Shown piece after piece: positions 1-6,660 of a DNA stretch of 7,179 bases (position 1 is the first letter of the stretch; the number at the start of each line of letters is the position of its first letter). The translations under genes and the position numbers were made by a program. The DNA comes from Helicobacteraceae bacterium. Its GTDB lineage: Bacteria; Campylobacterota; Campylobacteria; Campylobacterales; Sulfurimonadaceae. The stretch is from NCBI GenBank assembly GCA_947497635.1, contig CANMHZ010000058.1:1-7179 (forward strand), given 5' to 3'. Under the pieces are notes generated by a model that saw only the letters and a list, made by a program, of their open reading frames with translations, did no database searches and was not told the origin of the DNA.

Positions 1-13
1 TAAATTCTATCAT
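1..13 (-). CDS. nuoG: Start of next nuo gene, probably nuoG (partial)
   Basis: An ATG at bases 13-11 opens a frame reading Met-Ile-Glu-Phe before the window ends. It lies 11 bases after the stop of the NuoF-like gene and has a strong GGAGG ribosome binding site five bases upstream. In epsilonproteobacterial complex I operons the gene after the NuoE/NuoF substitutes is nuoG, the large subunit that carries several Fe-S clusters. The identity therefore rests on gene order only. Four codons cannot show a family, but the start site itself is well supported. Confidence 0.5.
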
Positions 14-18
14 CCCGC

Positions 19-23
19 CCTCC
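19..23 (-). promoter_or_regulatory. Ribosome binding site for the gene at the left edge
   Basis: The minus strand reads GGAGG, followed by five bases (GCGGG) and ATG at 13-11. It is the strongest Shine-Dalgarno match in the operon and is the main evidence that a further gene begins here. Confidence 0.7.
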
Positions 24-24
24 A

Positions 25-2061
25 TTAGTGTGCAACCATTGCAATGTAATAACAACGCATACAACGCTCTGCTTCAGACATCGCCTCTTCTTGGGTAAAG
101 CCGTATTTGACTTCACGATTGTTATCACGACGCTCTTCCACAGTGAGTACTTCACTATGCTGACGCGGTAAGCCGGGAAGCCAACCCGTGATTTTCTCTT
201 TTTTGTCGTAGACTTTGAGTTTACGCAAGTGATCTTCCATAATCTCATTATCACACAAAGTAATCTCACCCGAAATAACATAACGTGCCATTACCGAAGC
301 AGCCCGCTTGGCTTGACCGACGGCATTAACGATCGTCATCGGACCGTATTCACAATCCCCAGCCGCAAAGATCCCTTTACGAGAAGTCATGTAATCTTTC
401 CCGTTGGTTTTGATCGTCGCCCATGAGGTACGCTCAATCTCCCACTCTTGGGGTATCAGTTTCAAATCGGCACTTTGTGAAACAGCAGGGATGAGATAAT
501 CACACTCCATCTCAAAACTTGCTCCTTCGATTTTCTCCAACGTCGCCCGTCCACCATTGGGATCAGGAACGAGTTCGTAGCGATCAACGGTAAGTGATTT
601 TAAAACATCGTTCTCGTCATACATAGCTGCAACAGCGGAGTGAAAAATAAATTCAACCCCCTCTTCGACTGCCTCATGATACTCTTCATACGTTGTATTT
701 TTGATAATCGTTTTCTCATCACGACGATAGAGCATTACGACCTTTTTAGCGTTTGCACGAATCGCACATCGTACTACGTCCATCGAGGTAAATCCACCCC
801 CAACACACACAAGCGTTTTGCCTGTTAAATCAACAAAATTGGCAGGAAGCATGTGGCGAACTTGATCGGCTTCGGGAACCATAATGTCATATTTAACTTG
901 TAAATTGACCTTATCTAAAAAGTCGATTGCTCCCCAATATCCTTGAATTTCAGGACGTTCATTGTCACAATAAACTTTTTTCGAAATACGTGTCCCAGTA
1001 GCCACCAAAATCGCATCATAATCGGTCTCATATTGACGCATCATATCGGCAGTTACTTTGGTATTGGTGATAAAGTTTACCCCAAGATCACGTACCGCTT
1101 CTATATCTTGGTTATATTTACCAATGGGCATACGGTATTCAGGAACACCTACAGCAACTTCACCACCAAGGACAGGAAGCTCTTCGTAGACATCAACCTC
1201 GATACCATCCAGTGCCAAATAATACGCACCCGTAAGCCCCGCTGGTCCGGAACCGATAACGGCTACTTTCTTGCCAATTGAAGACTTTTTTTCACTTGGA
1301 TGGAAGAATCCAAAACCATGATCGGTCTCATAATCAGCACCCAAACGTTTGAGTTCCATGATCGAAATTGGCTCATCCAAATTCGTGCGACGACACTCAG
1401 TTTCACACGGATGAGGACAAACACGTCCGCACGTATGGGCTAATGGCATTGTCTGACGCGTTGCCATTAGAGAATCATCAAAACGTAAATCTCTTACACC
1501 CTCAATATACGCAGGAATATCAACGTGTGCAGGACACGCATCCATACACGGTGCTGTAATCTTGGCAATATAGTTGGTATCTTCCATATGGTAATGTTTA
1601 GAAGCTTTTTGATTGTTAATACAATCTAGAAATTCGGCTTCAAAATGGTTCATTAAATCAAGTAATGGAGTTGGAACAGTTTTACCAATCTCACACTTGG
1701 AAGTCTCTTGCATCGTTTTAGAAACCTCTTTGAGGTGATCCATATCCGAAAGAGCACCCTCACCACGAGCAATTTTATCAAGAAGATCGTACAAAATGCG
1801 TCCGCCCCAACGCCCTGGAGCACAACGACCGCACGCCTCAGAGTAAACTTGATATTGCGCCGCGTATTCCGTAGCAAGACGTACGACATCCACATCGGGA
1901 TTAAAAAGCGCCAAACCATCCCATCCGATAAACGCCTTAGAGTGAGAATGTTCATTGTACTGCTCAGGGAGATTGTACGCCGAGATTTCCCACTCAGATT
2001 CGGGTTTACCAATGTTGTTGATCTGCTCTCCGCGCCATGTGGAGAAATAGACTTTGCTCAC
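25..2061 (-). CDS. NuoF-replacing fusion: N3-type Fe-S domain plus GltD-like FAD/NAD(P)H oxidoreductase
   Basis: This 678-residue protein occupies the nuoF position and probably feeds electrons into complex I. Residues about 40-147 resemble the C-terminal N3-cluster domain of NuoF: CGRCAPG at 77-83, RGEG at 99-102, and the fourth cysteine at 123. The third cysteine of the usual CxxCxxC is Gly83. The NuoF FMN/NADH-binding domain is missing. From about 165 the protein is like the small subunit of glutamate synthase. It has a Fe-S domain with Cys172, 176, 211, 215, 219 and 223 (CGRVCPHPCE), an FAD fold with GSGPAG at 270-275, a second dinucleotide fold with GGGFTSMD at 421-428 and YRR at 445-447, and GIFAAGDC at 563-570 closing the FAD site. 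It ends with a CxxC pair at 667/670. YRR suggests NADPH, but the donor could be NADH or ferredoxin. The start is GTG; AAGGA lies six bases upstream and no nearby ATG exists. The gap to the upstream gene is two bases. Confidence 0.88.
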   Translation of the reverse strand: MSKVYFSTWRGEQINNIGKPESEWEISAYNLPEQYNEHSHSKAFIGWDGLALFNPDVDVVRLATEYAAQYQVYSEACGRCAPGRWGGRILYDLLDKIARGEGALSDMDHLKEVSKTMQETSKCEIGKTVPTPLLDLMNHFEAEFLDCINNQKASKHYHMEDTNYIAKITAPCMDACPAHVDIPAYIEGVRDLRFDDSLMATRQTMPLAHTCGRVCPHPCETECRRTNLDEPISIMELKRLGADYETDHGFGFFHPSEKKSSIGKKVAVIGSGPAGLTGAYYLALDGIEVDVYEELPVLGGEVAVGVPEYRMPIGKYNQDIEAVRDLGVNFITNTKVTADMMRQYETDYDAILVATGTRISKKVYCDNERPEIQGYWGAIDFLDKVNLQVKYDIMVPEADQVRHMLPANFVDLTGKTLVCVGGGFTSMDVVRCAIRANAKKVVMLYRRDEKTIIKNTTYEEYHEAVEEGVEFIFHSAVAAMYDENDVLKSLTVDRYELVPDPNGGRATLEKIEGASFEMECDYLIPAVSQSADLKLIPQEWEIERTSWATIKTNGKDYMTSRKGIFAAGDCEYGPMTIVNAVGQAKRAASVMARYVISGEITLCDNEIMEDHLRKLKVYDKKEKITGWLPGLPRQHSEVLTVEERRDNNREVKYGFTQEEAMSEAERCMRCYYIAMVAH

Positions 2062-2063
2062 GT

Positions 2064-2294
2064 TTAATCCTTACGCTTGACCACAATGGTCCAATCGACT
2101 TCATTAAATTTCAATGAGTTAATGAGTTCAAATCCATTGGCTTTTACCAAATCGGCTGAACCTTGAATAGGGGTAAAATCACCGATCTCAAATAAGAAAA
2201 TCACTACCTCTTTCGGGTCGCTCTCCTCTTTTAGGATTTCAGCCATACGGTCATAAAAAGCACCTTTTAGGTGACGAAGGTCGTAACGTTTCAT
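2064..2294 (-). CDS. Small NuoE-position subunit of epsilonproteobacterial complex I (HP1264/Cj1575c-like)
   Basis: This 76-residue protein sits where nuoE is found in other bacteria. It opens with MKRYDLRHLK and ends with WTIVVKRKD. It has no cysteine, so it cannot hold the 2Fe-2S cluster (N1a) of true NuoE, which is also about twice as long. Short proteins of this kind at this place are known from Helicobacter (HP1264) and Campylobacter (Cj1575c), whose complex I lacks NuoE and NuoF. The predicted order of strands and helices, and the N-terminal DLRxLK, recall the TusA/SirA fold, with Gly-Ala in place of the catalytic Cys-Pro; this is my inference. It probably helps dock the flavoprotein encoded next. 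GAGGAG lies five bases before the ATG, and 11 bases separate it from nuoD. Confidence 0.82.
   Translation of the reverse strand: MKRYDLRHLKGAFYDRMAEILKEESDPKEVVIFLFEIGDFTPIQGSADLVKANGFELINSLKFNEVDWTIVVKRKD
2068..2072 (-). promoter_or_regulatory. Ribosome binding site fixing the GTG start of the NuoF-like gene
   Basis: The minus strand reads AAGGA, then TTAAAC, then GTG at 2061-2059. The next in-frame ATG is about 106 codons downstream, inside the N3-type domain, so the GTG is the only reasonable start. The site lies in the last codons of the upstream small gene, which suggests translational coupling. Confidence 0.7.
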
Positions 2295-2305
2295 AAGTGC
2301 TCCTC

Positions 2306-3532
2306 TTAGCGGTCAACTTCACCGAAAACGATGTTGGTCGTTCCGATGATAGATACTACGTCGGGGATATAATGCCCCGGCAATAAATCGGTCAAAATAC
2401 CCGTGTGCCAAAACGATGGAGCACGAAGCTTAAGACGGTACGGATAAGCGCCACCTTGGCTATTGATGTAATACCCAAGTTCACCTTTTGGTGATTCAGT
2501 CGGAATATACACCTCACCTACCGGCGGGCGCATTCCCTGTGTCACGAGGACGAAATGTTGCATCAATGAGTAATTTTGAGTCATAATATCAAGTTTTGGT
2601 GCTGAAATATACTGCGGTGCGTGTGCCATCAATTGTGGCTGTGTATCTGCATACATATCAATCACTTGATACAAGATTTTTGCCGATTCACGCATCTCTG
2701 CCATGTAAAGTTTATAACGGGCATAGTTGTCCCCTTTATCGGAAACAGGAACATTGAACTCTACTTCGTCGTACAATTCGTATGGCTCTTCTTTACGAAT
2801 ATCCCACTCAACGCCTGAAGCACGAAGCATTACCCCTGAACATCCCCAACTCAATGCCATCTCGGTCGAAATAACACCGACATTTTCCATACGCATCAAC
2901 CAAATACGATTCGTGTCGAGAAGGTCTTCATAGTCTTTGATATTTTCAGGTAATTTGTCCAAGAATTTACGCAAGTCACCAATAAAATTATCCGGTAGAT
3001 CCAGTGGAACCCCACCGATACGAACGGCTGAATGAGTCAAACGCGCACCACAATAATCTTCAATCAGATCCATCAAATATTCACGCTCACGAAACGCGAA
3101 CAAGAAAACAGTCATAGCTCCAATATCCAAAGCCGTTGTCGCCAACCAAAAAAGGTGGGACATAAGACGGTTGGTTTCAAGAAGCATCATACGAATGACT
3201 TTCGCACGACGAGGCACTTCAAGACCAATCAAACGCTCAACCGCAAGGGCAAAACCGTAGTTGTTTGAGCTTGAGGCGATATAGTCCATACGATCCGTTG
3301 TTGGCATGAATTCATTATAAATCATGTTTTCTGCCATCTTCTCCATACCACGGTGAAGGTATCCAATATCAGGATGGGCTTTCGTGATTTGCTCTTGTTG
3401 CATGTGCAACATAAGGCGTAATTGTCCGTGAGCCGAAGGGTGTTGAGGCCCAAAGTTGAGGATCATCTCATTATCAGCACGATCAAACGTGATATTTTCA
3501 AAAAAGGGTCTAAGACGATTGGATTGTTGCAT
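2306..3532 (-). CDS. nuoD: NADH-quinone oxidoreductase subunit D
   Basis: NuoD is the 49 kDa-type subunit of complex I. It forms most of the quinone-binding cavity next to cluster N2 in the peripheral arm. The 408 residues match the usual length of unfused NuoD. Family landmarks are GPQHPSAHG at 28-36, DRMDYIASSSNNYG at 80-93, and the C-terminal FGEVDR. His35 and Tyr84 match the His/Tyr pair that contacts the quinone head group in the Thermus enzyme. The NiFe-hydrogenase metal cysteines are absent, as expected for NuoD. The start is ATG at 3532, six bases after AAGGAG, whose first two bases belong to the nuoC stop codon. An overlapping out-of-frame ATG sits four bases upstream, too close to the ribosome binding site to compete well. 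The nuoC-nuoD gap is 10 bases. Confidence 0.97.
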   Translation of the reverse strand: MQQSNRLRPFFENITFDRADNEMILNFGPQHPSAHGQLRLMLHMQQEQITKAHPDIGYLHRGMEKMAENMIYNEFMPTTDRMDYIASSSNNYGFALAVERLIGLEVPRRAKVIRMMLLETNRLMSHLFWLATTALDIGAMTVFLFAFREREYLMDLIEDYCGARLTHSAVRIGGVPLDLPDNFIGDLRKFLDKLPENIKDYEDLLDTNRIWLMRMENVGVISTEMALSWGCSGVMLRASGVEWDIRKEEPYELYDEVEFNVPVSDKGDNYARYKLYMAEMRESAKILYQVIDMYADTQPQLMAHAPQYISAPKLDIMTQNYSLMQHFVLVTQGMRPPVGEVYIPTESPKGELGYYINSQGGAYPYRLKLRAPSFWHTGILTDLLPGHYIPDVVSIIGTTNIVFGEVDR

Positions 3533-3542
3533 TCATAGCTCC

Positions 3543-4349
3543 TTAACGGTCACGATCAGAGATCACAACCGATTTCTCTGCATCAAATTTTTCGATCATA
3601 AATACACCCTCAGTCTCTTGGTAGACAAGAGGAGTATCAGGTTCGCCATTGCTAATATCAGTTCCACGCGGGACTTCATGTCCAAGGCGTGCGAAACGTT
3701 CCGTATCGTAACGGTCAATTCGGGCAGGATCACGATTTTCAGGTCCGATAATCTCACGCGCTTCTTTACCGAAAATTTTATCCACTTCATACCACGCGGC
3801 AAACTCATCCCCTTGAAGAGGATATGTTTTACGCAACGGGAATCCTTCCCAATCATCCGGCATCAAAATACGTTTCATAAAGGGGTGATTATTGATAACA
3901 ATGCCGAACATATCGTACATCTCACGCTCAGACCAATCAGCACTTCGGAAAAGTTTTTCGACACTTTGAATCGACTCTTTTTCGTCAATTTTGCATTTAA
4001 TACGAAGACGTTTGCGTTTCGTCATACTCAACATTTGATAGAAAATTTCAAATTTTCCCTCGTCTGCCAACCAATCAATCGCCGACATTTCGGAGAGCTG
4101 ATTGTACGCACGCTCATTCTTGAGCATTTCAATGACTGCGAAATTATCGGCAGGATTGATGATTACCACCATTTGATCGACTTGAATATACGCTTCCAAA
4201 ACATCAAACTGTGCTTTGATCGCTTCTAAATCTTCAGCAAAAACAGCATCACTGCTCACGTCATGTTTCGCAACTTGCGGAGCTACCCAATAACGATCCG
4301 TGTAATACGGTTTCTTTTGTACGTTGTCTTTTGGAGTATAGGCTCTCAT
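3543..4349 (-). CDS. nuoC: NADH-quinone oxidoreductase subunit C
   Basis: NuoC is the 30 kDa-type subunit of the complex I Q module and stabilises NuoD and NuoB. The signature lies at 139-177: WSEREMYDMFG, HPFMKRILMPDDWEG and PLRKTYPL. At 268 residues it is longer than the roughly 200 of a minimal NuoC. About 90 residues follow the PLRKTYPL motif, rich in charge (for example GPENRDPARIDRYDTERFAR), and about 40 precede the conserved domain. Long NuoC proteins are usual in Campylobacterota as far as I recall. NuoC and NuoD are separate here, not fused as in E. coli. Its ATG shares one base with the nuoB stop (TAATG), so translation is probably coupled. AAAGG lies eight bases upstream, within nuoB. 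Confidence 0.96.
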   Translation of the reverse strand: MRAYTPKDNVQKKPYYTDRYWVAPQVAKHDVSSDAVFAEDLEAIKAQFDVLEAYIQVDQMVVIINPADNFAVIEMLKNERAYNQLSEMSAIDWLADEGKFEIFYQMLSMTKRKRLRIKCKIDEKESIQSVEKLFRSADWSEREMYDMFGIVINNHPFMKRILMPDDWEGFPLRKTYPLQGDEFAAWYEVDKIFGKEAREIIGPENRDPARIDRYDTERFARLGHEVPRGTDISNGEPDTPLVYQETEGVFMIEKFDAEKSVVISDRDR

Positions 4350-4858
4350 TACATCAACCTTTTTGGTTTTTGAGCACGAGATGCACTCTCACGACGAATT
4401 TTTTGTTGAAGCATTAGAACCCCATATTGCAATGTTTCAGGACGAGGTGCACACCCTGGGAGATACAAGTCAACAGGGATAACACGGTCAACTCCTTGAA
4501 CGGTAGCGTAGGTATTAAACATCCCCCCCGTATTGGCGCATGAACCCATTGAGATAACCCATTTTGGTTCTGCCATTTGGTCATACAAACGGCGAATGAA
4601 CTCCGCATGTTTTTTGGTCAATGTCCCTGCGACTACCATCAATTCAGCTTGACGGGGAGAAGCACGGAAAATTGTACCAAAACGGTCAAAGTCATAGCGA
4701 GATGCCCCTGAAGCCATCATCTCAATACCGCAACATGCTAATCCATACGTCAAAGCCCACAGTGAATTGGAACGACCCCAGTTGACGACTTTGTCAATCG
4801 TCGTAAGGGCGACAGGAAGACCACCGTCTTTTAGATAATTTACTTGATGTTGTGCCAT
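4349..4858 (-). CDS. nuoB: NADH-quinone oxidoreductase subunit B (N2 cluster subunit)
   Basis: NuoB carries the 4Fe-4S cluster N2, which passes electrons to quinone. The 169-residue protein shows all four ligands: adjacent Cys42-Cys43 in YGLACCGIEMMA, Cys107 in MGSCANTGG and Cys136 in PGCAPRPE. Residues 55-69 (YDFDRFG then FRASPRQ) are also typical. The frame is open up to base 4942, but the start is set at 4858. There the protein begins MAQHQVNY as family members do, and AGGAG stands seven bases upstream. The extra 28 residues of the longer version would be read from nuoA sequence and look like no NuoB. The true overlap with the end of nuoA is 19 bases. Confidence 0.97.
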   Translation of the reverse strand: MAQHQVNYLKDGGLPVALTTIDKVVNWGRSNSLWALTYGLACCGIEMMASGASRYDFDRFGTIFRASPRQAELMVVAGTLTKKHAEFIRRLYDQMAEPKWVISMGSCANTGGMFNTYATVQGVDRVIPVDLYLPGCAPRPETLQYGVLMLQQKIRRESASRAQKPKRLM

Positions 4859-5229
4859 TCGAGGGCTCCTTTCTTCCACGCGTAAATAAACCCGATAGCC
4901 AGTAACACGATGAACATCATCATCTCTGCAAAACCAAACCATCCAAGTAATTTAAAATCAATCGCCCACGGGAACATAAAGACGATCTCGACATCAAACA
5001 ATAAAAACAACAACGCGAACAGATAAAACTGTGTTGAGATACGGTTCGGCTGTTTACTCACTTCCGGTCCGCACTCGTACGGAGAGAGTTTAATTTTTTC
5101 CGTGTCTTTAGCCGCCAATGCGCGGCTGGCTAAGCGTGCAAGTACCGTTGTCGCATAAAATGCCCCAAACGTAAGTACAAACAGGACAAATACCCCAAAA
5201 TAAGGATTTGCTACGTTATAGTGCTCCAT
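4840..5229 (-). CDS. nuoA: NADH-quinone oxidoreductase subunit A
   Basis: NuoA is a small membrane subunit at the joint between the peripheral and membrane arms of complex I. It is 129 residues long, with three predicted membrane helices at about 11-32, 66-88 and 98-118. The loop between the first two carries the family motif YECG (Cys53), and helix 2 carries FLLFDVEIVFMFPWA with the conserved acidic residues Asp79 and Glu81. It is the first gene of the operon. The start is ATG at 5229, eight bases after AAAGG, and the protein begins directly before helix 1 as expected. A promoter lies close upstream. Its end overlaps nuoB by 19 bases. Confidence 0.96.
   Translation of the reverse strand: MEHYNVANPYFGVFVLFVLTFGAFYATTVLARLASRALAAKDTEKIKLSPYECGPEVSKQPNRISTQFYLFALLFLLFDVEIVFMFPWAIDFKLLGWFGFAEMMMFIVLLAIGFIYAWKKGALEWHNIK
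4866..4870 (-). promoter_or_regulatory. Ribosome binding site deciding the nuoB start
   Basis: The minus strand reads AGGAG, then CCCTCGA, then ATG at 4858-4856. The site lies inside the last codons of nuoA and selects this ATG over the upstream in-frame ATG at 4942. Confidence 0.75.
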
Positions 5230-5267
5230 GAGTCCGACCTTTATCGTATTAAATAAACAATTATTGC

Positions 5268-5276
5268 ACTATAACA
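5268..5276 (-). promoter_or_regulatory. Extended -10 promoter for the nuo operon
   Basis: The minus strand reads TTTTTGTTATAGTGC. TGnTATAGT is a near-consensus extended -10 element preceded by a run of T, the pattern of housekeeping promoters in Campylobacter and Helicobacter, where the -35 box is often weak. TTGTTT about 14 bases upstream of TATAGT is too close to be a normal -35. The predicted transcript start is near base 5261, giving a leader of about 30 bases before nuoA. The position is inferred from sequence only. Confidence 0.55.
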
Positions 5277-5320
5277 AAAAGAGAATTAAACAACCCCTTA
5301 TCTATGGGAACTTATTGGGG

Positions 5321-5343
5321 CAGTGTTACGTTTCTTAACACTG
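5321..5343. promoter_or_regulatory. Inverted repeat 2 upstream of nuoA (candidate operator)
   Basis: This is a perfect inverted repeat with eight-base arms, CAGTGTTA and TAACACTG, around a seven-base centre. Inside it is GTTA-N7-TAAC, the same layout as the second repeat 54 bases away, centre to centre. Its centre lies about 70 bases upstream of the predicted nuo transcript start, a usual distance for an activator site. It could also fold as a hairpin in RNA, but no T tract follows on the minus strand, so a terminator role is less likely. Confidence 0.45.
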
Positions 5344-5377
5344 TAGATTTATTATTTCTTTCGAAAATGAAAGTATG

Positions 5378-5394
5378 CGTTACACAATGTAACG
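5378..5394. promoter_or_regulatory. Inverted repeat 1 upstream of nuoA (candidate operator)
   Basis: This is a perfect palindrome with seven-base arms, CGTTACA and TGTAACG, around CAA. It contains GTTA-N7-TAAC with the same spacing as the repeat at 5321-5343. It lies about 20 bases beyond the kpsS stop codon and about 125 bases upstream of the predicted nuo transcript start. No T tract follows on the minus strand. The binding protein cannot be named from the sequence. Confidence 0.45.
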
Positions 5395-5413
5395 TTCTAA
5401 GAGTTAATTTTTT

Positions 5414-6637
5414 TCATACTAAAGACCAAAAAATACCACATTCTAAATCAGCATTTTTCAATTTACGATAAAAACTTCCATTTATTTGTTTATGATTGAT
5501 AACATATCCCTCAAAACGTTTGTATAATTCACTATCACATTGAAAATTCGCCGATTCATCCCAAAATTGATCCATTGAGCCTTGATACGTCAGCCCTTCT
5601 AAATCATAAATAGCAGCCCCACACACTTTTAAAGGGGTATTATGGTGAATTGCTGAAAGTCCGACGGTTGAATTAATCATAATAGCACCACGTGCATACT
5701 CCAGAAGCGTTGGAAGGTGCTGATCGTGAATATAATGGACTCTTGCAGTAAGATTATGATGCTCAGCTAATCTATGAATAAAGATATTATAATCATTATA
5801 GCCACGATCCAAAGGATGATGTTTGATTACCAGCCACGTCTCTTTTGAAGCATGTGCTGCGAAAGAAGCAATCACCTTTTCAAGAAAGTGTTCAACGGAT
5901 CTAAAGTCAGAATGATCAACAATTTGAGCATCCGTTGATATTTGCAAAGGAACTAAAAAATACTTTTTTTTATAAATAGTAATCAAATCGCTGTCTATTC
6001 CAGATTCTACATAACGATACCACTGCTTTCGCCATACAGAACGGATCCAATAGAGTCCTTCAAAAGGGTTTAAAGGGCGGTGGTGAGAATAGTGTTGAAA
6101 AATTGGATACAGTAAGGCACTGTAAAAATAATAGAGCGTTGCCCACCATGCAGCATAACGAAATGTGCTCCCAATAGGAGCCCTTTCAAATACAGTAAAC
6201 TCATCCTGCTCTAAAGATTGATAAAATGCTGGGTCACGTGGGATTTGTGAGTGACCATTAACTCCGAACTTTTCGAATGTAATGTAATCAGGGCGAATAT
6301 ATCCTTCCTCAAAAACACCAATCTCTATCCCTTTTTTATCGGCTATAGCATGCGCGATACGATGATATTTACGACAATCACCAAATAATATAATTATTTC
6401 AATTTGATGTTTTTCAATAAAATCAGTAAAAAACTGAGGCCACTCTTCAAATTTACCTCTAAAATTTATAGCATCACGGGAAGAAAAGAACCAATCTCCG
6501 CCGTTAAAATTGATTTTATGAACGGTTGCACCAACATGTTGTAAATCAAAAGCTAGATGTTTAAAAAAAGGGCCTACAGAACCTTGCAATAAGAGAACTT
6601 TCTTTCCTTTAAACGATTCTATCCCCTCTTTTACCAC
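5414..6637 (-). CDS. kpsS: KpsS-like capsule beta-Kdo transferase
   Basis: KpsS-type enzymes add the first Kdo residue of the poly-Kdo linker to lysophosphatidylglycerol, the lipid anchor of group 2-type capsules, at the cytoplasmic membrane; this is family knowledge. The 407 residues are near the usual length. Family-like segments are LLLQGSVGPFF at 15-25, GDWFF at 47-51, FGDCRKYHRIAH at 85-96, FEEGYIRPDYITFE at 109-122, HHRPLNPFEG at 185-194, KHHPLDRG at 272-279 and NSTVGLSAIHHNTP at 322-335. The aromatic stretch at about 160-182 may lie on the membrane. The start is GTG at 6637 with AAAGG eight bases upstream; no ATG lies nearby. It follows the KpsC-like gene by 23 bases, so the two are probably one transcript. 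The gene looks richer in A+T than the nuo genes. Confidence 0.88.
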   Translation of the reverse strand: MVKEGIESFKGKKVLLLQGSVGPFFKHLAFDLQHVGATVHKINFNGGDWFFSSRDAINFRGKFEEWPQFFTDFIEKHQIEIIILFGDCRKYHRIAHAIADKKGIEIGVFEEGYIRPDYITFEKFGVNGHSQIPRDPAFYQSLEQDEFTVFERAPIGSTFRYAAWWATLYYFYSALLYPIFQHYSHHRPLNPFEGLYWIRSVWRKQWYRYVESGIDSDLITIYKKKYFLVPLQISTDAQIVDHSDFRSVEHFLEKVIASFAAHASKETWLVIKHHPLDRGYNDYNIFIHRLAEHHNLTARVHYIHDQHLPTLLEYARGAIMINSTVGLSAIHHNTPLKVCGAAIYDLEGLTYQGSMDQFWDESANFQCDSELYKRFEGYVINHKQINGSFYRKLKNADLECGIFWSLV

Positions 6638-6660
6638 GTAAACAACCTTTTGTAGTTAAT

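Noticed and set aside
1796..1850. A frameshift or sequencing error explaining the missing N3 cysteine.
   Set aside because: The frame and surrounding motif (EACGRCAPGRWGG) are intact, and Gly83 is encoded by GGG, two changes from either Cys codon.
943..2067. Several plus-strand and alternative-frame open frames of 60-120 codons inside the NuoF-like gene.
   Set aside because: All overlap a conserved gene whose motifs run unbroken from end to end; none shows a family signature.
3456..4229. A 257-codon open frame on the plus strand opposite nuoC and the start of nuoD.
   Set aside because: It lies antisense to well-conserved nuoC and nuoD, has no recognisable family and an implausible composition, and needs no explanation beyond the codon bias of the opposite strand.
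4859..4942. A longer nuoB beginning at base 4942.
   Set aside because: The added 28 residues come from nuoA sequence in another frame, match no NuoB, and the AGGAG site points to the ATG at 4858.
5294..5320. CCCC and GGGG blocks flanking TTATCTATGGGAACTTATT as another hairpin or operator.
   Set aside because: Only four bases pair cleanly at the ends and the interior is mismatched, so it is not distinguishable from chance.
5321..5343. The eight-base-arm hairpin as a rho-independent terminator of the kps genes.
   Set aside because: The stem is not G+C-rich and on the minus strand is followed by CCCCAATAAG, with no T run.
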